A stretch of DNA of 64,000 nucleotides from an uncultured Rubripirellula sp. (GTDB lineage Bacteria > Planctomycetota > Planctomycetia > Pirellulales > Pirellulaceae): assembly GCA_938075415.1 (NCBI GenBank), contig CALJHC010000027.1, positions 24,750 through 88,749 on the forward strand. The letters are read 5' to 3'. This document shows positions 55,211-63,533 of this stretch, piece by piece. The first letter of the stretch is position 1. Each line of letters begins with the position of its first letter. A program made the translations under genes and the position numbers. The notes under the pieces are model-generated. The model was not told the DNA's origin. It did no database searches and saw nothing but the letters and a program-made list of their open reading frames with translations.

Positions 55211-55801
55211 TTAGACGGATGTTTTGAAGTCCACCAACCTCTCAACGCGAACTCGCGGCACCTCCTCGGCGATTTTGGGAAAGGCTTGATCCACGATCCC
55301 TTTTTCTGAAAGTTCTTGGTAACTGGTGGTCTGAGGGATGGAGCACGATTTGAGGAGAATTAATTCTTCGGCGTGAATTGTCAGTGCGAGATAAGCTGCG
55401 ATCGAATCGGTGGTGGTTTGCCAGTCCTCGGGTAAGAAACGATTGGATGCGGGCTGAGATTGGTTATAGAAGGCGTCAACCTGAATCAGCGAGATACCGC
55501 CCAAAGCAGAGGGTTTTTTTAACCAGCGTTGCAGCTGACTGTCTGTTGTTACCGTTGGATATTCAAGAATCGAGGCGGCAATCTTGAATGTTTGTGATAA
55601 AAGTTCGACGCAGATCCAATGCGTTTCAGTTAAGTCCAATGAATGGGTTGCATCGATGTTTCGCACCGCATTGATCAAATCGCCTCCACCGATGATTAGC
55701 AACGTGTCAGCGGGTGTTTGTTGATCCCACCAATGATGGAATGACGTTGACAAGTCAGGTCGTTGAAGAAGGCTGCCGCCAATCTTAACCACTCTCTTCA
55801 T
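55211..55801 (-). CDS. mfnE: Amino-acid-kinase-family protein, MfnE-like
   Basis: 196 residues from ATG 55801, which overlaps the preceding stop by 4 bases (ATGA). Amino acid kinase fold: MKRVVKIGGSLLQRPD (phosphate loop), LLIIGGGDLINAVR, then TTTDSIAAYLALTIHAEELILLKS. It fits the archaeal-type kinase group (COG2054) that includes MfnE, which phosphorylates the aminomethylfuran intermediate of methanofuran biosynthesis and uses ATP. The neighbours mfnF and mfnD, in the same order of function, support the assignment. Assignment by pattern and context, not by search. Confidence 0.75.
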   Translation of the reverse strand: MKRVVKIGGSLLQRPDLSTSFHHWWDQQTPADTLLIIGGGDLINAVRNIDATHSLDLTETHWICVELLSQTFKIAASILEYPTVTTDSQLQRWLKKPSALGGISLIQVDAFYNQSQPASNRFLPEDWQTTTDSIAAYLALTIHAEELILLKSCSIPQTTSYQELSEKGIVDQAFPKIAEEVPRVRVERLVDFKTSV

Positions 55802-56898
55802 CGCGGATTCTCCTCGTTGATTTTTTTTCGCAGCAGGCATGCCACTGCAACGGCCGGTGCGGCTCTCGAAGCTTCCTGACCGAGAACTTCGCGGATCCTC
55901 AAGACGTCCTGTCCCTCAGCCAGGGTGATGAGATCATCATTGTGCCCACTAAGGATATACAATGGAGACGCGTCACGGACTGCGCGCAATCGCAAGACCG
56001 ATGCTTCGAGTCGTTGTCGAGCAACAGTGTGAATTTGTTCAGCGAGGCCATCGGCCTCCTGGCTGGAGACTTCGTGAAAACTTAATCCTAGCAGTCGAGC
56101 AAGACGGTTGATTGCATGGCGTCTGGTTTTTGGCTGACCATCTGCGGTGTCGCAATCTTGCTCGCAGGGTTGAAGGAAACCCAGTATCAACCTTACATCC
56201 ACCATCGTTGCAAAATGTTCACGGACAACCGGGACCTTGTCACCTCGGAAATGCAGCGAACTGATCACGGTTGCCACAGATGTTCGCTCGCCACCGAGGT
56301 AGACCAGTGAGCCTTCCCTCAGTCGATCAAAATCGGTCTGAGCATCGGTTTCTATTTTACCAGGGCACAACGGAATGATGTCGGTCGTCGTGGATCCAAC
56401 ATCAATGAGAATTGCTTCGGAGTTGATTACCTGAGAGATGTTGTTAGCGAGCGCATGCCAATTGGATGCTGCAAGAATCATTTCATTGCCAGCACATTCG
56501 CTCGCCTGCCGGAAGGAGCCGTCAACGCCATAGAATCGGGCCTCGGGGAACCCCAACCGCTGGCACGCTGTTTGGACATGCTGGATAATGTGGGCAACAC
56601 CCTGTGCTCGATCAAAGAAACAATCAGCGAGTTCTCCCGTCATCGTGACCGCACATGCTTCCACTTTCGACGCATCCAAACTCTCAAGGTCACTCACCAA
56701 TTGTTCGCAGAGCCGTTGGTGATCGGTCCACATCGGGAACGTGGTTGACCAAGATTTGGATTTGGGAATGAAACCAGCGCCGGTACCAAGGTCTGTTGGT
56801 TCCGGTGGTTCCAAGGGCATCTTGGTGACAGTGGAGTACTTGAGGTTTGCCCCACCGATGTCCATTCCCACAATCAAATTTTGATTTCTGGTTGGCAT
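55798..56898 (-). CDS. mfnF: H4MPT-linked C1-transfer protein, MfnF-like (hydantoinase/oxoprolinase fold)
   Basis: 366 residues. ASKHA-type domains of the COG1548 group: VGMDIGGANLKYST (phosphate-1 like), EACAVTMTGELADCFFDRAQGV, ILIDVGSTTTDIIPLCPG, LVYLGGERTSV and SGHNDDL. Proteins of this group are annotated as tetrahydromethanopterin-linked C1 transfer pathway proteins; MfnF joins the phosphorylated furan to glutamyl-tyramine in methanofuran synthesis. The gene starts 9 bases after the mfnD-like stop and overlaps mfnE by 4 bases. In methylotrophs and planctomycetes such genes accompany formaldehyde oxidation via H4MPT. Confidence 0.82.
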   Translation of the reverse strand: MPTRNQNLIVGMDIGGANLKYSTVTKMPLEPPEPTDLGTGAGFIPKSKSWSTTFPMWTDHQRLCEQLVSDLESLDASKVEACAVTMTGELADCFFDRAQGVAHIIQHVQTACQRLGFPEARFYGVDGSFRQASECAGNEMILAASNWHALANNISQVINSEAILIDVGSTTTDIIPLCPGKIETDAQTDFDRLREGSLVYLGGERTSVATVISSLHFRGDKVPVVREHFATMVDVRLILGFLQPCEQDCDTADGQPKTRRHAINRLARLLGLSFHEVSSQEADGLAEQIHTVARQRLEASVLRLRAVRDASPLYILSGHNDDLITLAEGQDVLRIREVLGQEASRAAPAVAVACLLRKKINEENPR

Positions 56899-56907
56899 GA
56901 TTAGGCT

Positions 56908-57951
56908 TTAGATATCGTTGCTGGTAGCCACAACACCTTCGGGGTTCCATTTAACGGATTCAACTGCCGTCTCACAAAACACAGGGCCGGTTTCCAGATC
57001 AAAGAGGCGAGCTGCTAAATTGCCACGGATCATGTGGCGTAATCCAACGTAGGATGTGGTGAGGCGGGGGTTGATTTCAATCACGACATCCTCACTGGGG
57101 CTATTGCCGAGTAAAAGGTCCAGCCCAACAAAGCCTCTGGCGGTGGGCGGCATCGCAGCAATGGCACGACTGGCGAGGGCTGTCGCTCGTCGTTGCGCTT
57201 CTTCAGTAAGAGGGCCCAATCCGCCGCCGTATTCAAGCGTGCTTTTTTCAAGAACCTGAGAGACGGCGGGCAAAAACACGGATCCCGTGGGTGAGGAAAT
57301 GAGCGAGATTGAAATCGGTTGCCCAGGTATCCATGCTTGCAGGATTTCATTCTCCTCCAAGTTCGCAATTGCCTTATCGAGTGATTGAAAACGCCGGATT
57401 TCCTGCGTGCCGCACCCATCCCGGGGTTTCACAACAAAGTGAGTGTAAGCCGCGAGTTCATCCGAGATCGGCCCCTCTGAGACACAATAGGATGGCGGAT
57501 GTGCGATGCCCGCACGCAGTAACGTTTTCGCTGTAAGCAGTTTGTCACTCGCCACCCGAAGGAAATCACCACTGCCTGCAATGACGTCAATTCCGGCTGC
57601 TCGAAGCATGCCAACCGCTTGGGCCAGCACTCCATCACTCTCGGGAGCAATCACCAACGCCGCGTCGCAAGATTTTGCGGCTTCGACCCACTGACCCCAA
57701 AGTGCTTGGTCGCGTCGAATTGGAAGGTAGGTTCGTTGGTGACATTCGTTTTCTGATTGAGGCTCAGTTGTCTCCGAATGAACTTTAACACGCGCGTCCA
57801 GGGGAATCACGGTGTCGGAAAACTGCGAAAGATCCGATACGAGGGCATCGAGCATCGCCTTTCCCTCACGCCGCAGACTTTGCGGGATGCGATCAAGTTC
57901 GACGTCTGAAAGTCCGCCACCGCAAACAAATTCACCAACAAAGATTTGCAC
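56908..57951 (-). CDS. mfnD: ATP-grasp protein, MfnD-like (tyramine--L-glutamate ligase type)
   Basis: 347 residues. N-terminal Rossmann-like part (MQIFVGEFVCGGGL; AALVIAPESDGVLAQAV) and ATP-grasp domain from about 130: FVVKPRDGCGTQEIRRF, ILQAWIPGQPISISLI, then GFVGLDLLLGN and VVIEINPRLTTSYVGLRHM with the metal-binding E-I-N. This matches the COG1821 ATP-grasp group, which includes MfnD, the enzyme adding glutamate to tyramine for methanofuran. It begins 87 bases after sufT on the same strand. Reaction is inferred from neighbours; another gamma-glutamyl ligase activity is possible. Confidence 0.75.
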   Translation of the reverse strand: MQIFVGEFVCGGGLSDVELDRIPQSLRREGKAMLDALVSDLSQFSDTVIPLDARVKVHSETTEPQSENECHQRTYLPIRRDQALWGQWVEAAKSCDAALVIAPESDGVLAQAVGMLRAAGIDVIAGSGDFLRVASDKLLTAKTLLRAGIAHPPSYCVSEGPISDELAAYTHFVVKPRDGCGTQEIRRFQSLDKAIANLEENEILQAWIPGQPISISLISSPTGSVFLPAVSQVLEKSTLEYGGGLGPLTEEAQRRATALASRAIAAMPPTARGFVGLDLLLGNSPSEDVVIEINPRLTTSYVGLRHMIRGNLAARLFDLETGPVFCETAVESVKWNPEGVVATSNDI

Positions 57952-58038
57952 GCGTGAAACCTCCGTGTTGGAAAGAGCAAAACCATGCGTCTCAATCGCC
58001 TGGTTATTTCTGAGTACAGGATGCGCTTCTCGAAAAGC

Positions 58039-58359
58039 TTAAAAGATACCGAGATGGTCACGAGCCTCATCTGTCATTTTCTCTGGGGTCCAAGCTGGTT
58101 CCATGACCACCTTGACCTCGCAATTGGCAACTTCGTCAAGACCTTCGACCGCGTTCTTGGCACCAGCGACAAGTTGTGGCCCGGCGGGGCACATGGGGCT
58201 TGTCATGGTCATCTCTACATTCACATCGTGGACGCCTTCCTCATTTTCCTCTGCAACGTCCACCACATAGATCAGTCCCAGGTCGACAATGTTCACGAAT
58301 AGTTCTGGGTCAATGACTTGCTTGAGCGATTCACGGACCTTGTCTTCTGCTAGTGCCAT
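58039..58359 (-). CDS. sufT: Iron-sulfur assembly factor SufT (DUF59/MIP18)
   Basis: 106 residues, typical of the DUF59 family: VRESLKQVIDPELFVNIVDLGLIYVVDV at the N-terminus and TMTSPMCPAGPQLVAGAKNAVE around the conserved Cys. C-terminal VVMEPAWTPEKMTDEARDHLGI is also characteristic. SufT-type proteins help mature Fe-S proteins and are commonly encoded with suf genes, as here (downstream of sufD on the same strand, 359-base gap). The methanofuran-type genes follow after 87 bases, so it may be co-transcribed with either set. Confidence 0.9.
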   Translation of the reverse strand: MALAEDKVRESLKQVIDPELFVNIVDLGLIYVVDVAEENEEGVHDVNVEMTMTSPMCPAGPQLVAGAKNAVEGLDEVANCEVKVVMEPAWTPEKMTDEARDHLGIF

Positions 58360-58718
58360 GGTGGGTCCCTTTGGTGAGGAGAATTGAAAAATAAAGGATG
58401 AGGAAGTAACGATCTGTGTCTAACCCAAGTGCACAGTTTGGATTGAAAAGCTGCACGATGTCAAACGGTAAATGGACTCCGTGCGAGACAAAAAGTGGTG
58501 GCAAGCTTACCGGTTTTGGCGACAACACCGTGTTAGCCGTTCAGCCTTAGGGGAATATTTCGCCGGTGACGCCCATTCGGACGCGGGATGGTCCACGGTG
58601 ACCCCATTGATTGCTTTACAGCTCAAATCACGAAGAAATGCGACCCAAATCATTCCGATTTGCCACCAAGTCAAAAGTGGCAACGTCTGCTGGCACTCAT
58701 TGAGGCGAGCAGGCGATT
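58360..58718. other. Spacer between sufD and sufT
   Basis: No supported gene; sufS and sufE/sufU, which often occupy this place, are absent. No clear terminator seen. Confidence 0.5.
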
Positions 58719-60038
58719 TTATTCGTATTCCCTTACCTGCCGAGCGATGGCTGCTCCCAGAGCGTCACGCACACTTTCGATGGTGATCCGGTCAAAAATT
58801 TGCTGGAAGAATCCGCTGACGATCATTCTTGTCGCCTCTTTCCGCGTGAATCCACGGCCGCGAGCGTAGAATATCTGTTCTTCGTCGACCTTCGCCGTGG
58901 TGCTGCCATGGGTGCAACGTACGTCATCCGCCTCGATCTCGAGGCCAGGGATGGAATCTGCACGAGCCGCACCAGACAAGACGAGGTTGTCGTTACGTTG
59001 ATAGCCATCCGTCTTCTGGGCCTCGGGGTCTACCTTGATCATTCCACGCCAGACAGTGCGGCTTTGATCTTGTTGGGCTGATTTGTACAGAAAATCACTG
59101 CGGCAACTCGGAGCGAGATGGTGCTGAAGCGTGTGATAGGCAATGTGCTGACGGGCTTCGGTGAACATCACACCGTTGACTTGACTATTCGCACCTGGGC
59201 CAACCAGGTCAACGGATTGGTTCACCTTGGTGAGTTGTGAACCCATTGCCGCAAGCGTCCATTGCAGCGTTGCATCGCGATCCACTTGTGCTTTCTGGAT
59301 CGCAAAATTGAAGGTCTTGTGCCCCCACTCTTGAAGATTGACATAACGCAGGTGTGAATTGGCTTTCTGGATGATCTCCACCGCACCAAGATGCAATCCA
59401 TTGTCAGTAGGATCCGCGCTGTTGGACTCGTGAAGTAGAGTCGCCTCAGCTCCCTCCTCCAGAATCACGAGTGTGTGAGTCGTGTCGGTTCCGCCTTTGG
59501 AGAGAACGCTTCCAATGTGCAGAGGCTCGTCAATGACCACCCCGCGCGGGACATAAAGGATTTGCCCGCCCGACCACAAAGCGGCGTGTAAGGCAGAGAA
59601 CTTATCATGATCCGAGTCAATGATACTGAAGAGGTGGCTTCGAATCAGATCAGCATGTGTCTCGCAGTGCTTTTCCAGTGATCCAAAAAGAACACCTTTC
59701 TCCCGCCATTTTTCACTCAGTGAATCACTCACCAGTTGGCTGTCGAGGGTTTCGATACTTCCCGCAGAATCAATACCGCCTTTTAGCTGGTGGACGCCGT
59801 CGAGATCCATTGATGAGGAATCGACAGACAGCGGAAGGGGCGGTGAAAACCGGTTGATTTGGAAGATTCGTATATCCGTACGGATCCATTCTTCGTGCCG
59901 ACGATCGGGCCATTGCATCGCCTGGGCATGATCCCAGGCTTCTTGACGCATCTCGGTCAGCCAATCAGGCTCCTGACGGGCCTGCAGGAAGGCTTGAAAG
60001 CCAGAAGCATCGAACGTTGTCTTTGTGGTGGAGGTCAT
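58719..60038 (-). CDS. sufD: Fe-S cluster assembly protein SufD
   Basis: 439 residues from ATG 60038 (MTSTTKTTFDASGFQ); a longer in-frame start at 60137 adds residues unlike the family. The beta-helix core includes LIVLEEGAEATLLHES-like motifs, VEIIQKANSHLRYVNLQEWG, and the C-terminal GLEIEADDVRCTHGSTTAKVDEEQIFYARGRGFTRKEATRMIV with the CTHGS histidine used at the SufB-SufD interface. Forms the SufBC2D scaffold for Fe-S assembly. Paralogous to sufB upstream. Confidence 0.93.
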   Translation of the reverse strand: MTSTTKTTFDASGFQAFLQARQEPDWLTEMRQEAWDHAQAMQWPDRRHEEWIRTDIRIFQINRFSPPLPLSVDSSSMDLDGVHQLKGGIDSAGSIETLDSQLVSDSLSEKWREKGVLFGSLEKHCETHADLIRSHLFSIIDSDHDKFSALHAALWSGGQILYVPRGVVIDEPLHIGSVLSKGGTDTTHTLVILEEGAEATLLHESNSADPTDNGLHLGAVEIIQKANSHLRYVNLQEWGHKTFNFAIQKAQVDRDATLQWTLAAMGSQLTKVNQSVDLVGPGANSQVNGVMFTEARQHIAYHTLQHHLAPSCRSDFLYKSAQQDQSRTVWRGMIKVDPEAQKTDGYQRNDNLVLSGAARADSIPGLEIEADDVRCTHGSTTAKVDEEQIFYARGRGFTRKEATRMIVSGFFQQIFDRITIESVRDALGAAIARQVREYE

Positions 60039-60282
60039 CTTGATTTTAGGTTGGTCAGTTCTGTGTAGCTTTTCGAAGCTGTTTGTGTTTTTCAGTTCTT
60101 GATTGGAAATTGCAGGTGCAATTCTTTTGGAAGACAAGGAGTGAACCCAACTGGACAGGATTCACTTCTACGCGTATCAGTCAACCAGCAAGGAAGTACC
60201 GGTTCATCCAAAGTCACAAGAATGGCCGATTCATGGCCGCAGTTTGGGACCGTTCCCGAGTTATTCTGATCTTGCGAGCGTC

Positions 60283-61698
60283 TTACCCGACACTTCCTTC
60301 CATCTGCAGTTGGATCAATCGATTCATTTCAATGGCGTATTCCATCGGCAACTCTTTGACGAGCGGTTCGATGAACCCGTTAACAATCATTGTGCTTGCT
60401 TCCTGTTCGGTAAGTCCGCGACTTAACAGGTAGAACATTTGTTCTTCACCGATCCGCGAGACACTCGCTTCGTGGCCAATCTGGACATCCTGCTCAGCGA
60501 TCTCAATGTACGGATAGGTATCGCTTCGGCTTTCGGGATCCAGAATGAGTGCGTCGCACACAACATTGTTCTTACTGTTGTGAGCACCGGGGTCGACTTT
60601 CACCAAGCCACGATAACTGCTTCGCCCACCATTCTTGCTGATACTCTTGCTGATGATTTGCCCCGTCGTGTCGGGCGCCTCGTGCACTAGCTTGGCACCG
60701 GCATCCTGATGCTGTCCGGCGCTGGAGAAGGCGATTGAAAGAATTTCTCCGCGGGCTCCGGGCTCTTTCATGTGAACGGCGGGGTATTTCATGGTCAGTT
60801 TGCTGCCCAGATTACCATCGACCCATTCCATCGTGGCATCTCCATAGGCATATGCCCGCTTGGTGACCAAGTTGTAGATGTTGTTCGCCCAGTTTTGGAT
60901 AGTCGTGTAGCGACACCTCGCATTCTTCTTGACCACCACTTCGACCACGGCACTATGCAAACTTTCGGTTGAATACATTGGGGCGGTGCAACCTTCGACG
61001 TAATGGATACTTGCACCCTCATCCACGATGATCAATGTCCGTTCGAATTGCCCCATACTTTCTGCGTTGATACGGAAGTACGCCTGCAGGGGGAAATTAA
61101 TGTGAACACCCTTTGGGACATAAATGAACGATCCGCCCGACCAGACCGCGCTATTCAACGCCGCAAACTTGTTGTCCTCTGGAGGAATGATTTTGCCGAA
61201 GTACTCCCGAAGCAATTCAGGATGCTCTCGAACAGCGGTATCGGTGTCGGTGAAGATTACACCTTGATCAGCGAGATCGGATTCGAGAGATCCGTAGACC
61301 ACTTCGCTTTCAAACTGGGCCTTCACACCAGATAGAAACTTTTTCTCCGCTTCTGGGATGCCAAGCTTATCAAACGTGTCCTTGATTTCTTGAGGGACAT
61401 CATCCCAGGATTTGCCTTGGCCGTCCGTTGGCTTCAGATAGTAGAAGATATCTTGGAAGTCGATGTCGATGCTGCCGCCCCATTTGGGCATCGGTCGCGA
61501 TTCGAATTCGTCCAATGATTTAAGGCGGAATTCACGCATCCAATCAGGTTCGTTCTTAATGTCCGAAATCTGATTGACGATCTCACGGCTAAGTCCCTTC
61601 TGGGCCTTGAATACGCCTGTCGTCTCCGTGCGAAAATTGTATTTGTTAATCTCGCCGATGTCGTCTTGTTCGTTAGACGCTTGAAGATCAGTTGCCAT
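60283..61698 (-). CDS. sufB: Fe-S cluster assembly protein SufB
   Basis: 471 residues, normal. Signature parts: EIVNQISDIKNEPDWMREFRLKSLDEFESRPMPKWGG, SGGSFIYVPKGVHINFPLQAYFR, YVEGCTAPMYSTESLHSAVVEVVVKKNARCRY, and HEASVSRIGEEQMFYLLSRGLTEQEA at the C-terminus. The last motif lacks the Cys found in E. coli (FYC), as in several Gram-positive SufB proteins. Scaffold subunit receiving sulfur. Ends 244 bases before sufD and begins 152 bases after sufC. Confidence 0.96.
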   Translation of the reverse strand: MATDLQASNEQDDIGEINKYNFRTETTGVFKAQKGLSREIVNQISDIKNEPDWMREFRLKSLDEFESRPMPKWGGSIDIDFQDIFYYLKPTDGQGKSWDDVPQEIKDTFDKLGIPEAEKKFLSGVKAQFESEVVYGSLESDLADQGVIFTDTDTAVREHPELLREYFGKIIPPEDNKFAALNSAVWSGGSFIYVPKGVHINFPLQAYFRINAESMGQFERTLIIVDEGASIHYVEGCTAPMYSTESLHSAVVEVVVKKNARCRYTTIQNWANNIYNLVTKRAYAYGDATMEWVDGNLGSKLTMKYPAVHMKEPGARGEILSIAFSSAGQHQDAGAKLVHEAPDTTGQIISKSISKNGGRSSYRGLVKVDPGAHNSKNNVVCDALILDPESRSDTYPYIEIAEQDVQIGHEASVSRIGEEQMFYLLSRGLTEQEASTMIVNGFIEPLVKELPMEYAIEMNRLIQLQMEGSVG

Positions 61699-61850
61699 GG
61701 TAAATCCTGTCGGCTTGAGCAGATCGGTGCAGAGGTTTTTTGGTGATAATCTTTTTCAGGTTCCAGACGTCCTCAATGGAGTCGATCTGGCAAGTTAGTT
61801 TGAACTTGGTTGGAAGCCGCAGTTCGGCGGCTCACCGGTTTTCAAATCGC

Positions 61851-62666
61851 TTAAGCAGTTGCTTCTTCCGCCAGCATTTCTTGGTTGGCAGCTTCCGCCT
61901 CGGGGTAGGTCTTGCGAATACGGTCGTAACCGTTCTCGTGCAGTTCAATTGCCAACTCTGGACCGCCCGTTTCCACAATTCGCCCACCGAGCATCACGTG
62001 TGTGAATTGCGGTGGGTTGTGTTCAAGCAACTTGTCGTGGTGTGTGATGATGAGAAGACCCATTTTCTGGTGGCCAATTTCAGCAATGGACTCACTAGCT
62101 AGCCGCACCGCGTCGGCATCCAAGCCACTGTCGGTTTCGTCAAGGATCGCGAATTTCGGCTGAAGCATTGCAAGCTGGAGGATTTCTGCACGCTTCATTT
62201 CTCCGCCGGAGAACCCATCGTTGACGTAACGACGCGCAAACTCAACATCCATCCGCAGATGAGCCATCTTGTCTTTCAGCTCTTTGCGGAACTCACGCAT
62301 CGGGATCAATTCTTCGCCCTCTTTGCGGTCTGGACGTCGAATGTTGGTCGTCGCGTGGCGAAGGAAGTCAGCCATTTTGACGCCTGGGATGGCCATTGGA
62401 CGCTGGAAGGCGAGGAAAATCCCGGCTCTGGCACGCTCATCCGCCGCCATTTCCAAGACATTCTCATCGTCTAAATGAATACTGCCGCTCGTGATCTCAT
62501 AGTTGGGGTGCCCCATCACTGCGAGACCAAGTGTGCTTTTTCCGCTGCCGTTGGGGCCCATCAAAGCGTGGGTTTCGCCGTGTCGAATTGTCAGGTTCAC
62601 GCCGCTTAAAATTGGCTTGTCGCCCACGTTGACGTGTAGATCTTCGATTTTCAAAACGTGATTCAT
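61851..62666 (-). CDS. sufC: Fe-S cluster assembly ATPase SufC
   Basis: 271 residues. ABC-type ATPase: Walker A GPNGSGKST, Q-loop FLAFQRPMAIPGV, signature FSGGEMKRAEILQL, Walker B FAILDETDSGLDADAV and the H-loop LIITHHDKLL. The FQRP and DETDSGLD features are characteristic of SufC rather than transporters. Powers conformational changes of SufBCD during cluster assembly. First structural gene after the regulator sufR, 150 bases downstream of it. Confidence 0.97.
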   Translation of the reverse strand: MNHVLKIEDLHVNVGDKPILSGVNLTIRHGETHALMGPNGSGKSTLGLAVMGHPNYEITSGSIHLDDENVLEMAADERARAGIFLAFQRPMAIPGVKMADFLRHATTNIRRPDRKEGEELIPMREFRKELKDKMAHLRMDVEFARRYVNDGFSGGEMKRAEILQLAMLQPKFAILDETDSGLDADAVRLASESIAEIGHQKMGLLIITHHDKLLEHNPPQFTHVMLGGRIVETGGPELAIELHENGYDRIRKTYPEAEAANQEMLAEEATA

Positions 62667-62816
62667 GATTCGAAAGGATCCGTATTATCTGATACAGGTG
62701 TGGTTGTTGTTGGAATGATTGGGACGAGGTAAGCCCCTGACGGGTTAACTCGTCATTAACGCTAATTTAATGAGTGACTGCTGATTTGCTCGAGCCGTGA
62801 ACCGTGCATCATGAGA
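62667..62816. promoter_or_regulatory. sufR-sufC spacer
   Basis: 150 bases between the regulator and the first structural gene. A self-complementary GACGGGTTAACTCGTC lies at about 62740-62754, which might be a SufR or other operator, or part of a hairpin. Not tested. Confidence 0.25.
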
Positions 62817-63533
62817 TCAACTCGTACTGGGTTCCGAGGCAAAGCTGGTCGCAGGCAACGTGCTCGATTCTTGGTTGGTTGCTGAAAACTGGCAGCAACT
62901 GTCTCCGTCGAGCCGGCAACTGCTGAGGTGCATTTGCTGCCCCAGAGCTTCCGAGATCATTTGTTCTTCGAGTCGGCACATGGCACGATCATCCGATCGG
63001 TCCGTAAGTGATGGATATGGGCAGGTGGATATGTCAAGAACCGGCATTTGTCCGGCCTTGGAAACTTCAATCGGGATTTTACTTTCCGACATCAATTCCG
63101 AGAGTCGTTTCAAGCGGTCTTCAAAGCTGTCGGATTGGTTGGCAACCGGCGTGGATAATGACGCTTGGTCTGCATACTGCTTTCCAAGACGCCTTGCCAC
63201 CGAGTGCAGAATTTTTTCACGCAGTGTTTCGTCTTCAATCGCGAGTAATTCTCGCCATAAAGCATCTGCAAGATCCGATGAATCCGCTCCGGCAAGTCGG
63301 TGACCAGTGAGTGTCAGCTGGTAACAAAAGGTTGGCCGTCCCCGACCCGAGACGACTTTATCCCGCTCAAGTAACCCTTTCTCAAGCAGTCGATCGACAC
63401 GCTGACGCACTGCTGTCGCGGTGACGCCCAATTGTTCGGTCAGTTCACCAATTCCCATGCATTGACCGAACCGCATTGCGGCTAGCAATTCGCGATCGAC
63501 AGATCGGATATCTTCGGTGGAAATACGGGTCAT
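62817..63533 (-). CDS. sufR: SufR-type Fe-S-sensing transcriptional regulator
   Basis: 238 residues. N-terminal winged helix-turn-helix (about 10-75: MGIGELTEQLGVTATAVRQRVDRLLEKGLLER, RGRPTFCYQLT) resembles the DeoR/ArsR-like SufR group. The C-terminal part has cysteines in CPYPSLTDRSDDRAMCRLEEQM and LSSCRLDGDSCCQF, fitting the Fe-S ligands of SufR. In cyanobacteria SufR represses the suf operon when clusters are plentiful. Placed just upstream and co-directional with sufCBD. Autoregulation is expected from the family, not shown. Confidence 0.9.
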   Translation of the reverse strand: MTRISTEDIRSVDRELLAAMRFGQCMGIGELTEQLGVTATAVRQRVDRLLEKGLLERDKVVSGRGRPTFCYQLTLTGHRLAGADSSDLADALWRELLAIEDETLREKILHSVARRLGKQYADQASLSTPVANQSDSFEDRLKRLSELMSESKIPIEVSKAGQMPVLDISTCPYPSLTDRSDDRAMCRLEEQMISEALGQQMHLSSCRLDGDSCCQFSATNQESSTLPATSFASEPSTS

